Of a stretch of DNA of 64,000 nucleotides, positions 36,958 to 45,047 are shown in pieces; the stretch's first letter is position 1; each line of letters opens with the position of its first letter. Origin of the DNA: Methanosarcina mazei S-6 (GTDB lineage: Archaea > Halobacteriota > Methanosarcinia > Methanosarcinales > Methanosarcinaceae). The position numbers were made by a program, and so were the translations under genes. The notes below the pieces were generated by a model. That model did not search any database. It was not told where the DNA came from and saw only the letters and a list, made by a program, of their open reading frames with translations. Location: positions 3,534,001 to 3,598,000 of the forward strand of contig NZ_CP009512.1 of NCBI RefSeq assembly GCF_000970205.1, given 5' to 3'.

Positions 36958-37728
36958 ATGCAACAAAGTACACTTGTCCGCCTGAAAGAAAAACTTACAC
37001 TGAAAAACCCCATAATGGTAGTAGGACTTCCCGGTGTAGGACTTGTTGGCAAGCTGGTAGCAGAACATCTGGTAGACGAACTCGCAGCTGAAAGGATTAT
37101 GGAGGTTTATTCCCCGCACTTTCCGCCCCAGGTTCTCGTCAACAAAGATTGTACTGTCCGCCCTGTAAGCAACACCATATACCTTGGGAAAGCAAACGAA
37201 ACTGATGTTCTTTTTCTAGTAGGAGATCACCAGAGCACTACTGCTCAGGGGCATTACGAACTCTGTTCTCTTTACCTGGACATTGCAGAGGAACTGAAAG
37301 TCCCCAGGATATACACTCTTGGAGGCTACCCGACAGGTAAACTTACTTATGAAGATACGGTTCTTGGAGTTGCCAACAGCACAGAATTGATAGAGGAAAT
37401 TAAACAGTACGGTGTAGAGTTCAGGGAATCCGAGCCAAGCGGAGGAATCGTAGGAGCTTCCGGCCTGCTTGTGGCTTTCAGCGGGATGAGGGGCATAGAT
37501 GCCGCCTGTCTTATGGGGATGACTCCCGGATACCTGATGGACCCTAAAAGCGCCCAGTCTCTTTTGAAAGTGCTGTGCAATATCTTCGGAATCGAGGTAA
37601 ATACTGATTCTCTTAAGAAAAAAGCTGAAGAGATGGAAAACATCCTCGAAAAGCTGAAAGAAAAAGAAGAACAACAGAATCTTCCCGAAGTTAAACCCAC
37701 GGAAGAAGACCTTCGGTATATAGGGTAA
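36958..37728 (+). CDS. PAC2-type proteasome assembly chaperone family protein
   Basis: 256 residues with the PAC2 motifs PIMVVGLPGVGLVGKLVAEHL near residue 20 and GGYPTGKL, and GIVGASGLLVAFSGMRG in the middle. A charged coiled-coil C-terminus follows. Archaeal members of this family (PbaB-like) are linked to proteasome activation or assembly; I assign the family only. It is the last gene of the ribosomal operon, and its neighbours are conserved across archaea. Confidence 0.9.
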   Translation: MQQSTLVRLKEKLTLKNPIMVVGLPGVGLVGKLVAEHLVDELAAERIMEVYSPHFPPQVLVNKDCTVRPVSNTIYLGKANETDVLFLVGDHQSTTAQGHYELCSLYLDIAEELKVPRIYTLGGYPTGKLTYEDTVLGVANSTELIEEIKQYGVEFRESEPSGGIVGASGLLVAFSGMRGIDAACLMGMTPGYLMDPKSAQSLLKVLCNIFGIEVNTDSLKKKAEEMENILEKLKEKEEQQNLPEVKPTEEDLRYIG

Positions 37729-37831
37729 ATATACGGTTTTGTAAGTTCAGGAAGAAAGTAAGGATAAAAGGCCCGGATAGGCAGCATATAGAGAACCTGA
37801 TAATTAAAAACGCCTGACGAAAGGTTCGGAA

Positions 37832-39235
37832 ATGAAAGCCAATGCAGACCTCCATCTCCACTCGAAGTACTCCATGGCATGTTCCTCAAAAATGGAACTG
37901 CCCACAATCGCAAGCGAAGCTGCAAGAAAAGGGATGGAACTTATAGGCACAGGGGACTGCACCCATCCGAAATGGCTTGAAGATATTAAAAAAGCAGCCA
38001 TTTCAGACGAGGAAATCCGGATAGGAGATATATTTTTTATCCCGACTACCGAAATCGAAGATATCGACCGTGTACACCACCTCCTGATTTTGCCTTCCAT
38101 TTCAAAAGCCGAAGAGCTGGCAGAGAGGATTTCCTCTTTCGGAAACCTTGAAGCAGACGGAAGGCCCACAGTTAAGCTGGACGGTTGTGAGATTGCTGAG
38201 ATTGCAAAAGACATAGGAGCTCTAATCGGCCCCTGCCACGCTTTTACTCCCTGGACTGCTCTTTACGGCTACCATGACAGCCTTGAAAGCTGCTATGGGA
38301 GCATGACAGGTTACATTTCTTTTGTTGAACTTGGTCTGAGCGCGGACAGTGATTATGCTGACAGGATTGAAGAACTGCACAGGCTGACTTTCCTTACAAA
38401 TTCTGATGCCCATTCCCCTTCTACCAATAAACTGGCAAGAGAATTTACTCAGTTCAACCTGCCTGACATGACTTTTGACGGGCTCAAAAAAGCCATTTTG
38501 AGAGAGCAGGGCTACGGGGCGACCCTGAATGTCGGCTTCTTCCCTGAAGAAGGAAAGTACAACCGCTCCGCCTGCATCAAATGTTTTACTCAATATACCC
38601 TTACCGAAGCCGAAGCTATCAAATGGCGCTGTTCAGTATGCGGAGGCATTATAAAAAAAGGTGTGGAAGACCGGATCAACGAACTTGCGGACTTTGAAGT
38701 ACCAAGGCACCCTGCCTACCGTCCCCCTTACCTTCATCTTATGCCTCTTGCAGAAGTCATACAGATGGCACTTGGCCATGCAAGCGTCCAGACCAAAGGT
38801 GTAAAAACGGCATGGGAAACCCTCGTAGAGTATTTCGGAAACGAGGTTGAAGCCCTGATCTATGCAGAACCCGAAGCCCTGAAAATAGTTGACGAGAAAA
38901 TAGTAAACTCAATCCTCGCCTTCAGGAACGGCGATGTTATAATCCACCCTGGAGGAGGCGGCAAGTACGGCTGGCTTGAGCTCCCTGAACACCTGAAAGC
39001 GGACAAAGCTGAACCTGCAGGAAAAGCCGGCGAAGCAAAGAAAAGAGCCAGGAAGGAGACAAAAAAAGAAAGGGAAAAAACAGAGAACCAGTTCTCGTTC
39101 TCTGATTTCGAAGGAAAAAAAGAAGAGGACACATTAAAGATTGATTCAGGAGAGGCAAAGGAAGCAGAATCAGGGAACTCAGAAGAAGAAAGTGAAGAAA
39201 AAACTGCAGCCCAGAAGTCTCTTTTTGACTTCTAA
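37832..39235 (+). CDS. PHP-domain phosphoesterase with zinc ribbon and C-terminal PIP-like motif
   Basis: 467 residues, the TIGR00375/COG1379 type. The N-terminal PHP metal site is visible as NADLHLHSKYS and GTGDCTHP, then HLLILPS and NSDAHSPS. A zinc ribbon (CIKC... CSVCGG) lies around 250-272, and a helix-hairpin-like segment (NSILAFRNGDVIIHPGGGGKYG) follows. The last 80 residues are charged and disordered and end in QKSLFDF, which fits the core of a PCNA-interacting (PIP) box. The family is thought to act in DNA or RNA repair; the enzyme activity is not established. Confidence 0.82.
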   Translation: MKANADLHLHSKYSMACSSKMELPTIASEAARKGMELIGTGDCTHPKWLEDIKKAAISDEEIRIGDIFFIPTTEIEDIDRVHHLLILPSISKAEELAERISSFGNLEADGRPTVKLDGCEIAEIAKDIGALIGPCHAFTPWTALYGYHDSLESCYGSMTGYISFVELGLSADSDYADRIEELHRLTFLTNSDAHSPSTNKLAREFTQFNLPDMTFDGLKKAILREQGYGATLNVGFFPEEGKYNRSACIKCFTQYTLTEAEAIKWRCSVCGGIIKKGVEDRINELADFEVPRHPAYRPPYLHLMPLAEVIQMALGHASVQTKGVKTAWETLVEYFGNEVEALIYAEPEALKIVDEKIVNSILAFRNGDVIIHPGGGGKYGWLELPEHLKADKAEPAGKAGEAKKRARKETKKEREKTENQFSFSDFEGKKEEDTLKIDSGEAKEAESGNSEEESEEKTAAQKSLFDF

Positions 39236-39301
39236 AATCCTGACCCGCTGAGAATAAAATATATAAGATAGAAAGTGTATTCACTTAACTCTGCACCAGA
39301 A

Positions 39302-39319
39302 ACGCCGGGCGATGCCCGG
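39302..39319. other. GC-rich hairpin upstream of tRNA-Ser
   Basis: CCGGGC-GAT-GCCCGG lies at about 39304-39319, a perfect six-base stem in an AT-rich gap between the PHP gene and tRNA-Ser. It is not followed by T residues. A TATA-like AAATATATAAG is at about 39257-39267, so this hairpin could be in the leader of the tRNA precursor. Confidence 0.4.
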
Positions 39320-39356
39320 AAACTTCCTCATCGCGAAAAAACTTTTTAATCAAAAT

Positions 39357-39436
39357 GCCCAGGTCGTCTAGCGGTATGGCGACGGTCTCGAAAACCGTTC
39401 CCCTTGGGATCGCAGGTTCGAATCCTGCCCTGGGCG
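39357..39436 (+). tRNA. tRNA-Ser (CGA)
   Basis: Acceptor arms GCCCAGG and CCTGGGC pair, with discriminator G. The D-arm is GTC / GGC; the anticodon stem is ACGGT / ACCGT, with loop CTCGAAA and anticodon CGA. A long variable arm with a CCC/GGG stem identifies a class II serine tRNA. T-arm GCAGG-TTCGAAT-CCTGC. No intron. No CCA is encoded. Confidence 0.95.
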
Positions 39437-39533
39437 TAATTTTCAGGATAAAAAACCTTCTCTACACTTTTCTCAAAGATTTCAGGTCAATATCTCGACC
39501 ACATTCCTTTTAATCACACCTTAAAAACCCATC

Positions 39534-39582
39534 ACGTTTTAAAAATCTATTACGTTTTAAAAATCTATTACGTTTTAAAAAC
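39534..39582. repeat. 18-bp tandem repeat, about 2.7 units
   Basis: The unit ACGTTTTAAAAATCTATT appears twice in full, with a partial third copy. It lies between tRNA-Ser and the rubrerythrin promoter repeats. TTTTAAAA looks TATA-like in each copy. Confidence 0.75.
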
Positions 39583-39630
39583 CTTCTTTTCTTCAAACAT
39601 TCCTTAAAAAAGTTTGCAGATTTTCCAGCC

Positions 39631-39690
39631 CCCATAATATATTGATATCACCCATAATATATTGATATCACCCATAATATATTGAGATTA
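39631..39690 (+). promoter_or_regulatory. three 20-bp repeats carrying TATA-like boxes, upstream of rubrerythrin
   Basis: CCCATAATATATTGATATCA occurs at 39631-39650 and 39651-39670, and a third copy with two changes at 39671-39690. Each holds a TATA-like ATAATATATTG. The array ends 77 bp before the rubrerythrin ATG. A nearer TATA-like sequence (TAAAATAATAAATATG) lies at about 39705-39720. Multiple promoter copies or operator sites are both possible. Confidence 0.55.
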
Positions 39691-39766
39691 GACTTTCTGA
39701 GCGTTAAAATAATAAATATGACCTGATAATAAGGTGAAAAAGAATTTCAAAACAGGGGAGAGAAAT

Positions 39767-40258
39767 ATGAGTTCCAAAGACAACCTTAAAGCTGCATTTA
39801 CCGGCGAATCGATGGCAAACAGGACATACCTGGCATTTGCGAAAAAAGCTGATGAAGAAGGTTATCACCAGATAGCAAAGCTCTTTAGAGCTGCTGCTGC
39901 TGCGGAAACGATCCACGCCCATAACCACCTTCAGCGTATGGGTGGAATCGGAACCACAATGGACAACCTGAAGGAAGCCATTGAAGGGGAAACATACGAA
40001 TTTACCAAAATGTACCCCGAGTTTATAGAGGAAGCAAGGGCAGAAGGGGACAAAAGGGCTCTCTGGAGCTTCGAAGTGGCAAATAAGGTAGAAAAAGTCC
40101 ATGCCATGCTGTACGAAAAAGCACTGCAAGAAATTGGAAATAATAAAGAAATTGATTATTACGTCTGCGCTGTCTGCGGGCATACCATAGAAGGGGAGCC
40201 TGAAGGCAACTGTCCTATCTGCGGGGCAGCCGCGTCAAAGTTCAACAAAATCGACTGA
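39767..40258 (+). CDS. rubrerythrin
   Basis: 163 residues from the ATG at 39767, which has GGGGAG before it; an upstream GTG at 39734 would add 11 residues without family similarity. The N-terminal ferritin-like domain (FTGESMANRTYLAFAKKADEEG and EEARAEGDKRA) holds the diiron ligands, and the C-terminal rubredoxin-like domain has CAVCG... CPICGA. It reduces hydrogen peroxide in the cytoplasm of anaerobes. A strong hairpin terminator follows. Confidence 0.96.
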   Translation: MSSKDNLKAAFTGESMANRTYLAFAKKADEEGYHQIAKLFRAAAAAETIHAHNHLQRMGGIGTTMDNLKEAIEGETYEFTKMYPEFIEEARAEGDKRALWSFEVANKVEKVHAMLYEKALQEIGNNKEIDYYVCAVCGHTIEGEPEGNCPICGAAASKFNKID

Positions 40259-40296
40259 AAAAAACACAATTAAGTCGTTACTTTTAGGCGGCTAGC

Positions 40297-40339
40297 GGAC
40301 CAGGAGAGCTAATAGAAAAAGCTCCCGGTCTACTTTTTT
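40297..40339 (+). terminator. hairpin plus T run after rubrerythrin
   Basis: GGACCAGGAGAGCT (40297-40310) pairs with AGCTCCCGGTC (40320-40330) with a small bulge; TTTTTTG follows at 40334. It sits 40 bp after the rubrerythrin stop. It looks like an intrinsic-type terminator, with the reservation that archaea often stop at T runs alone. Confidence 0.65.
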
Positions 40340-40450
40340 GTTTATAGATCAGCGTTTTTCCTGCTTGAAATTTACTTTGAGCTAATCTGCCGGGAAAAAA
40401 TGGATAAATTTTGGAAACATTTTTCAAAATCATTATTTCCTGCCGTTAAC

Positions 40451-40460
40451 TATTTAAAAT
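40451..40460 (+). promoter_or_regulatory. TATA box for tRNA-Trp
   Basis: TATTTAAAAT ends 38 bp before the mature tRNA 5' end, giving a start near 40482 and a short leader. Confidence 0.6.
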
Positions 40461-40498
40461 AGAAAGGATATGTCAGTATCCTTGTTAATCAACATTAA

Positions 40499-40690
40499 GG
40501 GGCTGTGGCCTAGCCCGGCATGGCGATGGGCTCCAGCGGATAAATGATGAACAACGGGTCTACCGAGTCTTTCCCGACGGGGCAGGACAATGAGGAACCG
40601 TTGGAGCACTGATAGATGCTCACCAGAAAACTGTAAAAGCAGTTGTTCGGAGATACCCGTCGATCGTGAGTTCGAATCTCACCAGCCCCA
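40499..40690 (+). tRNA. tRNA-Trp (CCA) with intron 40537-40654
   Basis: Exons 40499-40536 and 40655-40690. Acceptor GGGGCTG / CAGCCCC with discriminator A; anticodon stem ATGGG / CCCGT; loop CT-CCA-G then, after the intron, A at position 38. T-arm GTGAG-TTCGAAT-CTCAC. The intron lies between positions 37 and 38, the usual archaeal site, flanked by a possible bulge-helix-bulge (CTCC and GGAG strands). The intron is itself a box C/D guide, described separately. TATA box at 40451. Confidence 0.95.
40537..40654 (+). ncRNA. tRNA-Trp intron, box C/D guide RNA for positions 34 and 39
   Basis: 118 nt. Box C ATGATGA is at 40544-40550, box D' CCGA at 40563-40566, box C' TGAGGA at 40591-40596 and box D CTGA at 40609-40612. 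The guide before box D (TTGGAGCA) pairs with GCTCCA of the anticodon loop, and its fifth base from the box (G at 40604) faces C34. The guide before D' (ACGGGT) pairs with ACCCGT (38-43), and the fifth base (G at 40558) faces C39. This follows the known pre-tRNA-Trp guide of Haloferax, which directs 2'-O-methylation of C34 and U39; here position 39 is C. Confidence 0.85.
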
Positions 40691-40927
40691 CGTTTTTATT
40701 CTTTTCTTTAATTTTGTTATATTCTTTTGTTAACACTTTTTCTGCATATTCTGGACTTAATCTGTCAAGTTTAGAGAAAGGAATATAGAAAAACAGAAAA
40801 AACAGAAAACGGCAGTTTTTAAGATAATTACTTTCAGACAGCTCCCCCAACAGTTATTACCTTCTAAGTACAATTTTCTCCTGAGATACTTATTTTCTAT
40901 ATTCATTTAAACGACCGAGGTTCTCCT

Positions 40928-41752
40928 TTGAGGCGGGAAAAAGAAAAAATAGCAGTCCTTGTCAGAGCTGTCCCGGAAAAAGGAAAAAGGAACGGGGAAG
41001 GGCACGCTGTTGGAGTCACCGGAATCAATGAAGACGGAGAGCTCCTCAGGCTTTACCCCTTCAGGTTCAGGTACGGCGAAGGGCTGGTGGATTTCAAAAA
41101 GAATGACCTGCTTGAGGTTACGGTCACCAGGCCTGAGAACGGCACGAGGTGGGAGAGCAGGAAAGTCCTTGATTACGTTAACCTTGGGAAGCCTGCAAAG
41201 GACAGGGAGATAAAAGAGCTCATTCTGCCGCTTGTGACTTCACTGGAAAAGCTGAATGTAGAAAGGGCAAGTCTTGGAGTGGTAAAACCTGAGCTTCTGG
41301 ACATCGAGGTTAAGATAAACAGCCTTGAAATCTTTGATCGGCAGCAGTATTTTGACATGATGGGAGATTTTCTGGAAAAAGGGGAAAAAGCCGGGATGCC
41401 TGTCGAAATAAAGTATATTTTCAGGTGCGAGGGAGAGGAAGCCTGCAGAGGGCATAAAATTGTTCTGCTTGACTGGGAACTCAATGAAGCCGTGAGGAAT
41501 ATTGTAAGGGGAGAAAAAGAATCCCTGGCTGTGAAAAGAAAAATAAGAGAACAGCTCTTTGACCATTTAAAAGGAAAAGAGCTTTACTTCATCATGGGAA
41601 CCCATTTCATATACGGGACGTGGTTGATTACAGGGGTATTCTGCCCTGAAAAAGAAAGCGTAAATCAGAGAAGCATCTTTGATTTCAGGCAGAAAAGAAC
41701 TGTCACTGAAATGAATAAAGGGCAGCAGGAACAGCCAGCATTAAACAGATAA
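40928..41752 (+). CDS. uncharacterised protein with a PIP-like motif near the C-terminus
   Basis: 274 residues from a TTG start at 40928 (no strong ribosome binding site; other starts are possible). The N-terminus is a beta-rich domain (IAVLVRAVPEKGKRNGEGHAVGVTGI), and the middle has a CxxxxxC pair (FRCEGEEACRGHK) followed by KIVLLDWELNEAVR. The C-terminal part contains YFIMGTHFIYGTWLITGVF, then QRSIFDF, which fits a PCNA-box core. I do not recognise the family. The rest is highly charged. The T-rich tRNA-Trp end lies upstream. Confidence 0.65.
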   Translation: MRREKEKIAVLVRAVPEKGKRNGEGHAVGVTGINEDGELLRLYPFRFRYGEGLVDFKKNDLLEVTVTRPENGTRWESRKVLDYVNLGKPAKDREIKELILPLVTSLEKLNVERASLGVVKPELLDIEVKINSLEIFDRQQYFDMMGDFLEKGEKAGMPVEIKYIFRCEGEEACRGHKIVLLDWELNEAVRNIVRGEKESLAVKRKIREQLFDHLKGKELYFIMGTHFIYGTWLITGVFCPEKESVNQRSIFDFRQKRTVTEMNKGQQEQPALNR

Positions 41753-41907
41753 AGCCACTCGAATTATCGCTGAACTGACCAGAAAAACATTAAAAAACAG
41801 TTAGAAAAAACAATTCGAGAAGAGCACTAAAAAAACAATTAGAAAAAAATTAGAAAAAATTAGAAAAATTAATAAACAGAAAGTGTCCGCTGCCAGATCC
41901 GAAAAAC

Positions 41908-43092
41908 TTACCCTTCAAGCTCTTTTTCCAGAAAAGCTTCCAGGCGGTCCATTCCTTCTGTAATATTTTCCAGGCTGTTGGCATAGGAAAAACGCAGGTA
42001 GCCCTCTGCCCCGTTCCCGAAGTCTATTCCCGGGGTTACAGCCACACCTGCCTCATTGAGTATCCTGCGGCTCAGTTCAAGGGAGTCACTGCAGTATTTT
42101 CGGGCATCAGCAAGGACATAAAAAGCTCCCATTGGCTCTTTGCGTACATCAAGCCCCATACCGATAAGCCTTTTCAGCATATACTGCCGGCGCACATTAT
42201 AGGTCTGGACCATCTCAGTGACATGTTCCTGAGGACCTTTCAGGGCCGCGATTCCTGCCTCCTGCACAAAAGAGTTGGCGCAGATAAAGAAGTTCTGGTG
42301 AATCTTCTGAAGTGCACGCACGCATCCGGGGGGACAGATAATATAGCCCAACCTCCAGCCTGTCATCGCATACAGCTTGGAAAACCCGTTAAGGACAAAG
42401 GCGTTTTTTGTGTATTCAAGGATGCTGTGTTCTTCACCGCTGTAAATCAGGCCCTGGTAGATCTCGTCAGAAACGATAGGAATTCCCCGTTCATCAGCTA
42501 TCGCTGCAAGTCCCTGCAGGTTTTCAGGGGACATAACATGCCCTCCCGGATTTGAAGGGCTGTTGATAAGGATAGCTTTCGTATTGGGGCTCAGGCGCTG
42601 CCTTACTGTTTCCGGCTCAAGGGCAAATCCGTTTGTTTCGTTCGTATAAACAAAAACAGGCGTCCCGCCGAGGTGTTTTACAAAATTCGGATAACAGGAG
42701 TAGTGAGGGTTAGACATAATTACTTCATCCCTCTTTTCAAGCAGAGCCATGAAAACCATCAGGAGAGCCGGGCTTGTCCCCGAGGTAACGATAACCTGAC
42801 CCGGGTCCAGGTCCACTCCAAACTTCTGATAATAAGACTCAACTATCGCCTCTCTGAGAGCAAGCAACCCCTGGCTATGAGTGTACTTTGTCAGTCCCCT
42901 GCCAATAGCAGCGCAGGCGGCTTCACAGATATGTGGAGCGGTAGGAAAATCGGGCTCTCCTACCTCGAGGTGGATTATGTGCCTGCCCTGAGCTTCCAGA
43001 GCCTGGGCACTTTCCAGGACTTCCATCACATAGAAAGGGGGGATATCCTCTGATTTTTTTGATATGACGCATTCGGAGTTTATCGAAAACAT
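41908..43092 (-). CDS. class I/II PLP-dependent aminotransferase
   Basis: 394 residues of the aspartate-aminotransferase fold. Signatures: LEVGEPDFPTAP near the N-terminus, YTHSQGLLALREAI, NSPSNPGGHVMSPE, VSDEIYQGLIYSG and NGFSKLYAMTGWRLGY with the PLP lysine around residue 240. It moves amino groups between amino acids and 2-oxo acids; the specificity (Asp, Ala or another) cannot be read from sequence. A GAAGGT ribosome binding site precedes the ATG. Confidence 0.9.
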   Translation of the reverse strand: MFSINSECVISKKSEDIPPFYVMEVLESAQALEAQGRHIIHLEVGEPDFPTAPHICEAACAAIGRGLTKYTHSQGLLALREAIVESYYQKFGVDLDPGQVIVTSGTSPALLMVFMALLEKRDEVIMSNPHYSCYPNFVKHLGGTPVFVYTNETNGFALEPETVRQRLSPNTKAILINSPSNPGGHVMSPENLQGLAAIADERGIPIVSDEIYQGLIYSGEEHSILEYTKNAFVLNGFSKLYAMTGWRLGYIICPPGCVRALQKIHQNFFICANSFVQEAGIAALKGPQEHVTEMVQTYNVRRQYMLKRLIGMGLDVRKEPMGAFYVLADARKYCSDSLELSRRILNEAGVAVTPGIDFGNGAEGYLRFSYANSLENITEGMDRLEAFLEKELEG

Positions 43093-43303
43093 GAAAGACC
43101 TTCTGAAAAATGATCACTATAAAAGCCATAAGCTGGAAGCAAATAATACCACAGAGTATGTACCTGAGACTGCGTATGCTTTCAAGATTTAAAAATCCTG
43201 TGGGGAAAATAAAAAGTCAGTAAGGATGTTATAAAAGAAAAAAATTAAAGCCTGGAAAAAACGGAAGGAAATAATTTCTCTGGGAGGGCTGGTTTATGGG
43301 AAC

Positions 43304-43945
43304 TTAATCCTTCGGCATAATTTTTTCAATAACTTCTACATCCTGCCCGTCCCATTCCTGATCTTCGAGCATCTTTACAAAATCACGCTGAAAAGCCTGG
43401 AATTTTTCAACGGCTTCAGGGACAATATTAAGGAAATCGTAGTCTCCGTAAGCTCCCGTAAAGAAAGAGGCAACCGTTTCTTCAAATTTTTCCTCTATCC
43501 TCTGCGGATACCAGAACCCGTATTGAGAAAGTAAAACGAAATTAGGATCAGGCACAGGAGTTTCTCCGGAATAGGTATAAAAACCTATAAACACTTCTTC
43601 TCCGGACTTTGCAATAACCAGTTTCTTTTCAAATTCCGGCTTCTGAAGCTTGAGAAACCATTCCCCCTTTAAAAGGTCTTCGGGCTCTTTAATGACTTTA
43701 TAGGCTTTCAGAATCTTTTCAGCTGCCTGCTGGATCTCCAGAAGCATGGTTTTACGCTGCTCTTCAGGCATATTCAGGCAGGAGATACAGAACTCTTCTG
43801 AGGGAGGTCCTGACCGAATATCAGGCTCTTTTCCCTGCTTCTCCTGCTCCTCATCTTTTTTTTCATAGTTTTTCCCGGGCTTATCTTCACTATTCTGATT
43901 TTCTTTACTGACAGGCGGTATTTCGATCTCAGGATATTCTACCAT
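43304..43945 (-). CDS. conserved hypothetical protein
   Basis: 213 residues from the ATG at 43945, with GGGGGT upstream; the longer start at 43987 has no support. The first 50 residues are acidic and lysine-rich, probably disordered. A CISC pair near residue 57 precedes a folded alpha-beta part with KLVIAKSGEEVFIGFYTYSG and a C-terminal helix. I do not recognise the family. No membrane segment is evident. It stands alone between the aminotransferase and the transporter gene. Confidence 0.6.
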   Translation of the reverse strand: MVEYPEIEIPPVSKENQNSEDKPGKNYEKKDEEQEKQGKEPDIRSGPPSEEFCISCLNMPEEQRKTMLLEIQQAAEKILKAYKVIKEPEDLLKGEWFLKLQKPEFEKKLVIAKSGEEVFIGFYTYSGETPVPDPNFVLLSQYGFWYPQRIEEKFEETVASFFTGAYGDYDFLNIVPEAVEKFQAFQRDFVKMLEDQEWDGQDVEVIEKIMPKD

Positions 43946-44050
43946 GATTGGAACCCCCGTTAATGTATATAGGAGGGGGATGCCCATAAGCGTTGGGATA
44001 GATCAGAGTAATAATCATTGAAATCGGGCATTTCGGAATTCAATTTAAGT

Positions 44051-44770
44051 CTACAATCCTGATCGGTTTAAGGAGCCGGGGGTCTCCTGACCTTTAACTA
44101 TTCCTGTCTCTCTGCCCTCATCAGGATGCAGGTTCTCTTTTTCCTCTCCGGAAGCGAGCCATTTTACTCCAAGGTATACAAATGGAGTATCAAGAAGGGC
44201 AAAGATCACCTTAAGAATCCAGAGCGGCAAAATCATGGAGAATATAGCAGCTGCGCCCATCTCAGGACCTGCATGATAGAAAGCGATAAACATAAAAACG
44301 GTAGAGTCGAGAAGCTGGGAAACAATTGTTGAAAGATTATTCCTGAGCCACAGGCATCTCCCATTTGTTTTTTTCTTCCAGAAATTAAAAGCCCAGATGT
44401 CGTGGTACTGGCTTATGAGAAAAGCTATCATGCTTGCCAGGATAATTCTCAGGGAACCTGAAAAAACGTGATTATAAGCTTCATTATGAGGATATAGAGG
44501 GGAAGGGGGAAGGCCTGTGCTAACAAATATGAAAAATAGGGCTATGCAAAGTGAAAGAAAACCTGCATGCACGAAAATTTTTGTCACTTCTCTTCCTTTT
44601 ACCTCTTCTACGATATCCGTAATAAGAAAGGTAGGCGGGTATCCGAAAAGGCCGACAGAGGTTACGATTCCAAAGATCTCGACCAGCTTGCCCCCCAGGA
44701 GGTTTCCGAGGAGCAGAGAACTGATGAAAATTGTCAGCAAAATCTGGATTTTATAATCTATGGGTTTCAT
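44051..44770 (-). CDS. queuosine/archaeosine precursor transporter (VUT family, YhhQ)
   Basis: 239 residues with about six hydrophobic segments. VUT signatures: TFLITDIVEEVKG near residue 45, RIILASMIAFLISQYHDIWAFNFWK, and NNLSTIVSQLLDSTVFMFIAF. Bacterial members import 7-deazaguanine precursors of queuosine; in archaea the likely use is for archaeosine. The last 30 residues are hydrophilic. A G-rich repeat tract begins ten bases before the start codon. Confidence 0.9.
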   Translation of the reverse strand: MKPIDYKIQILLTIFISSLLLGNLLGGKLVEIFGIVTSVGLFGYPPTFLITDIVEEVKGREVTKIFVHAGFLSLCIALFFIFVSTGLPPSPLYPHNEAYNHVFSGSLRIILASMIAFLISQYHDIWAFNFWKKKTNGRCLWLRNNLSTIVSQLLDSTVFMFIAFYHAGPEMGAAAIFSMILPLWILKVIFALLDTPFVYLGVKWLASGEEKENLHPDEGRETGIVKGQETPGSLNRSGL

Positions 44771-44779
44771 GGATTCTCA

Positions 44780-44832
44780 GGGTTTTTGGGTGGGGTTTGG
44801 GGTTGTTTGGGGTTGTTTGGGGTTGTTGGGGA
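44780..44832 (+). repeat. G-rich tract of GGGG-TTGTTT repeats (G-quadruplex motif)
   Basis: On the + strand seven runs of three or four G, separated by TTG, TTTTT, T and TTGTTT loops, follow each other just upstream of the transporter start on the - strand. The transcript of that gene would be C-rich; the G strand is the template strand. The spacing fits a stable DNA quadruplex. It is the most G-rich tract in the window. Confidence 0.8.
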
Positions 44833-44849
44833 ATGAATAATACTGTAAG

Positions 44850-44990
44850 CAAAACTAATAATTTAAGTGGAATAGTGTAAGTGAAATTAATTATGCGAGT
44901 GAGATTAATAATGTAAGAGAAATTAAATATGTAAGAGAAATTAATTATATAAGTGAAATTATTGTAAGTGAAATTCTGTAATTTTCATAA
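44850..44990. repeat. imperfect ~18-bp repeat, about 6 units
   Basis: Units such as TAAGTGAAATTAATTATG, with changes, recur from about 44865 to 44985. The tract is AT-rich, non-coding, and lies between the G-rich tract and the RNase H-like gene end. Confidence 0.6.
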
Positions 44991-45047
44991 ATACCTGTTT
45001 ATCCTGTTCCAGAAAGAATCGAGAGTAGAGATCGAGAGTGAAGAAAA

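Noticed and set aside
44780-44832. Telomere-like repeat
   Set aside because: The tract resembles telomeric G repeats, but archaeal chromosomes are circular and the region lies between ordinary genes.
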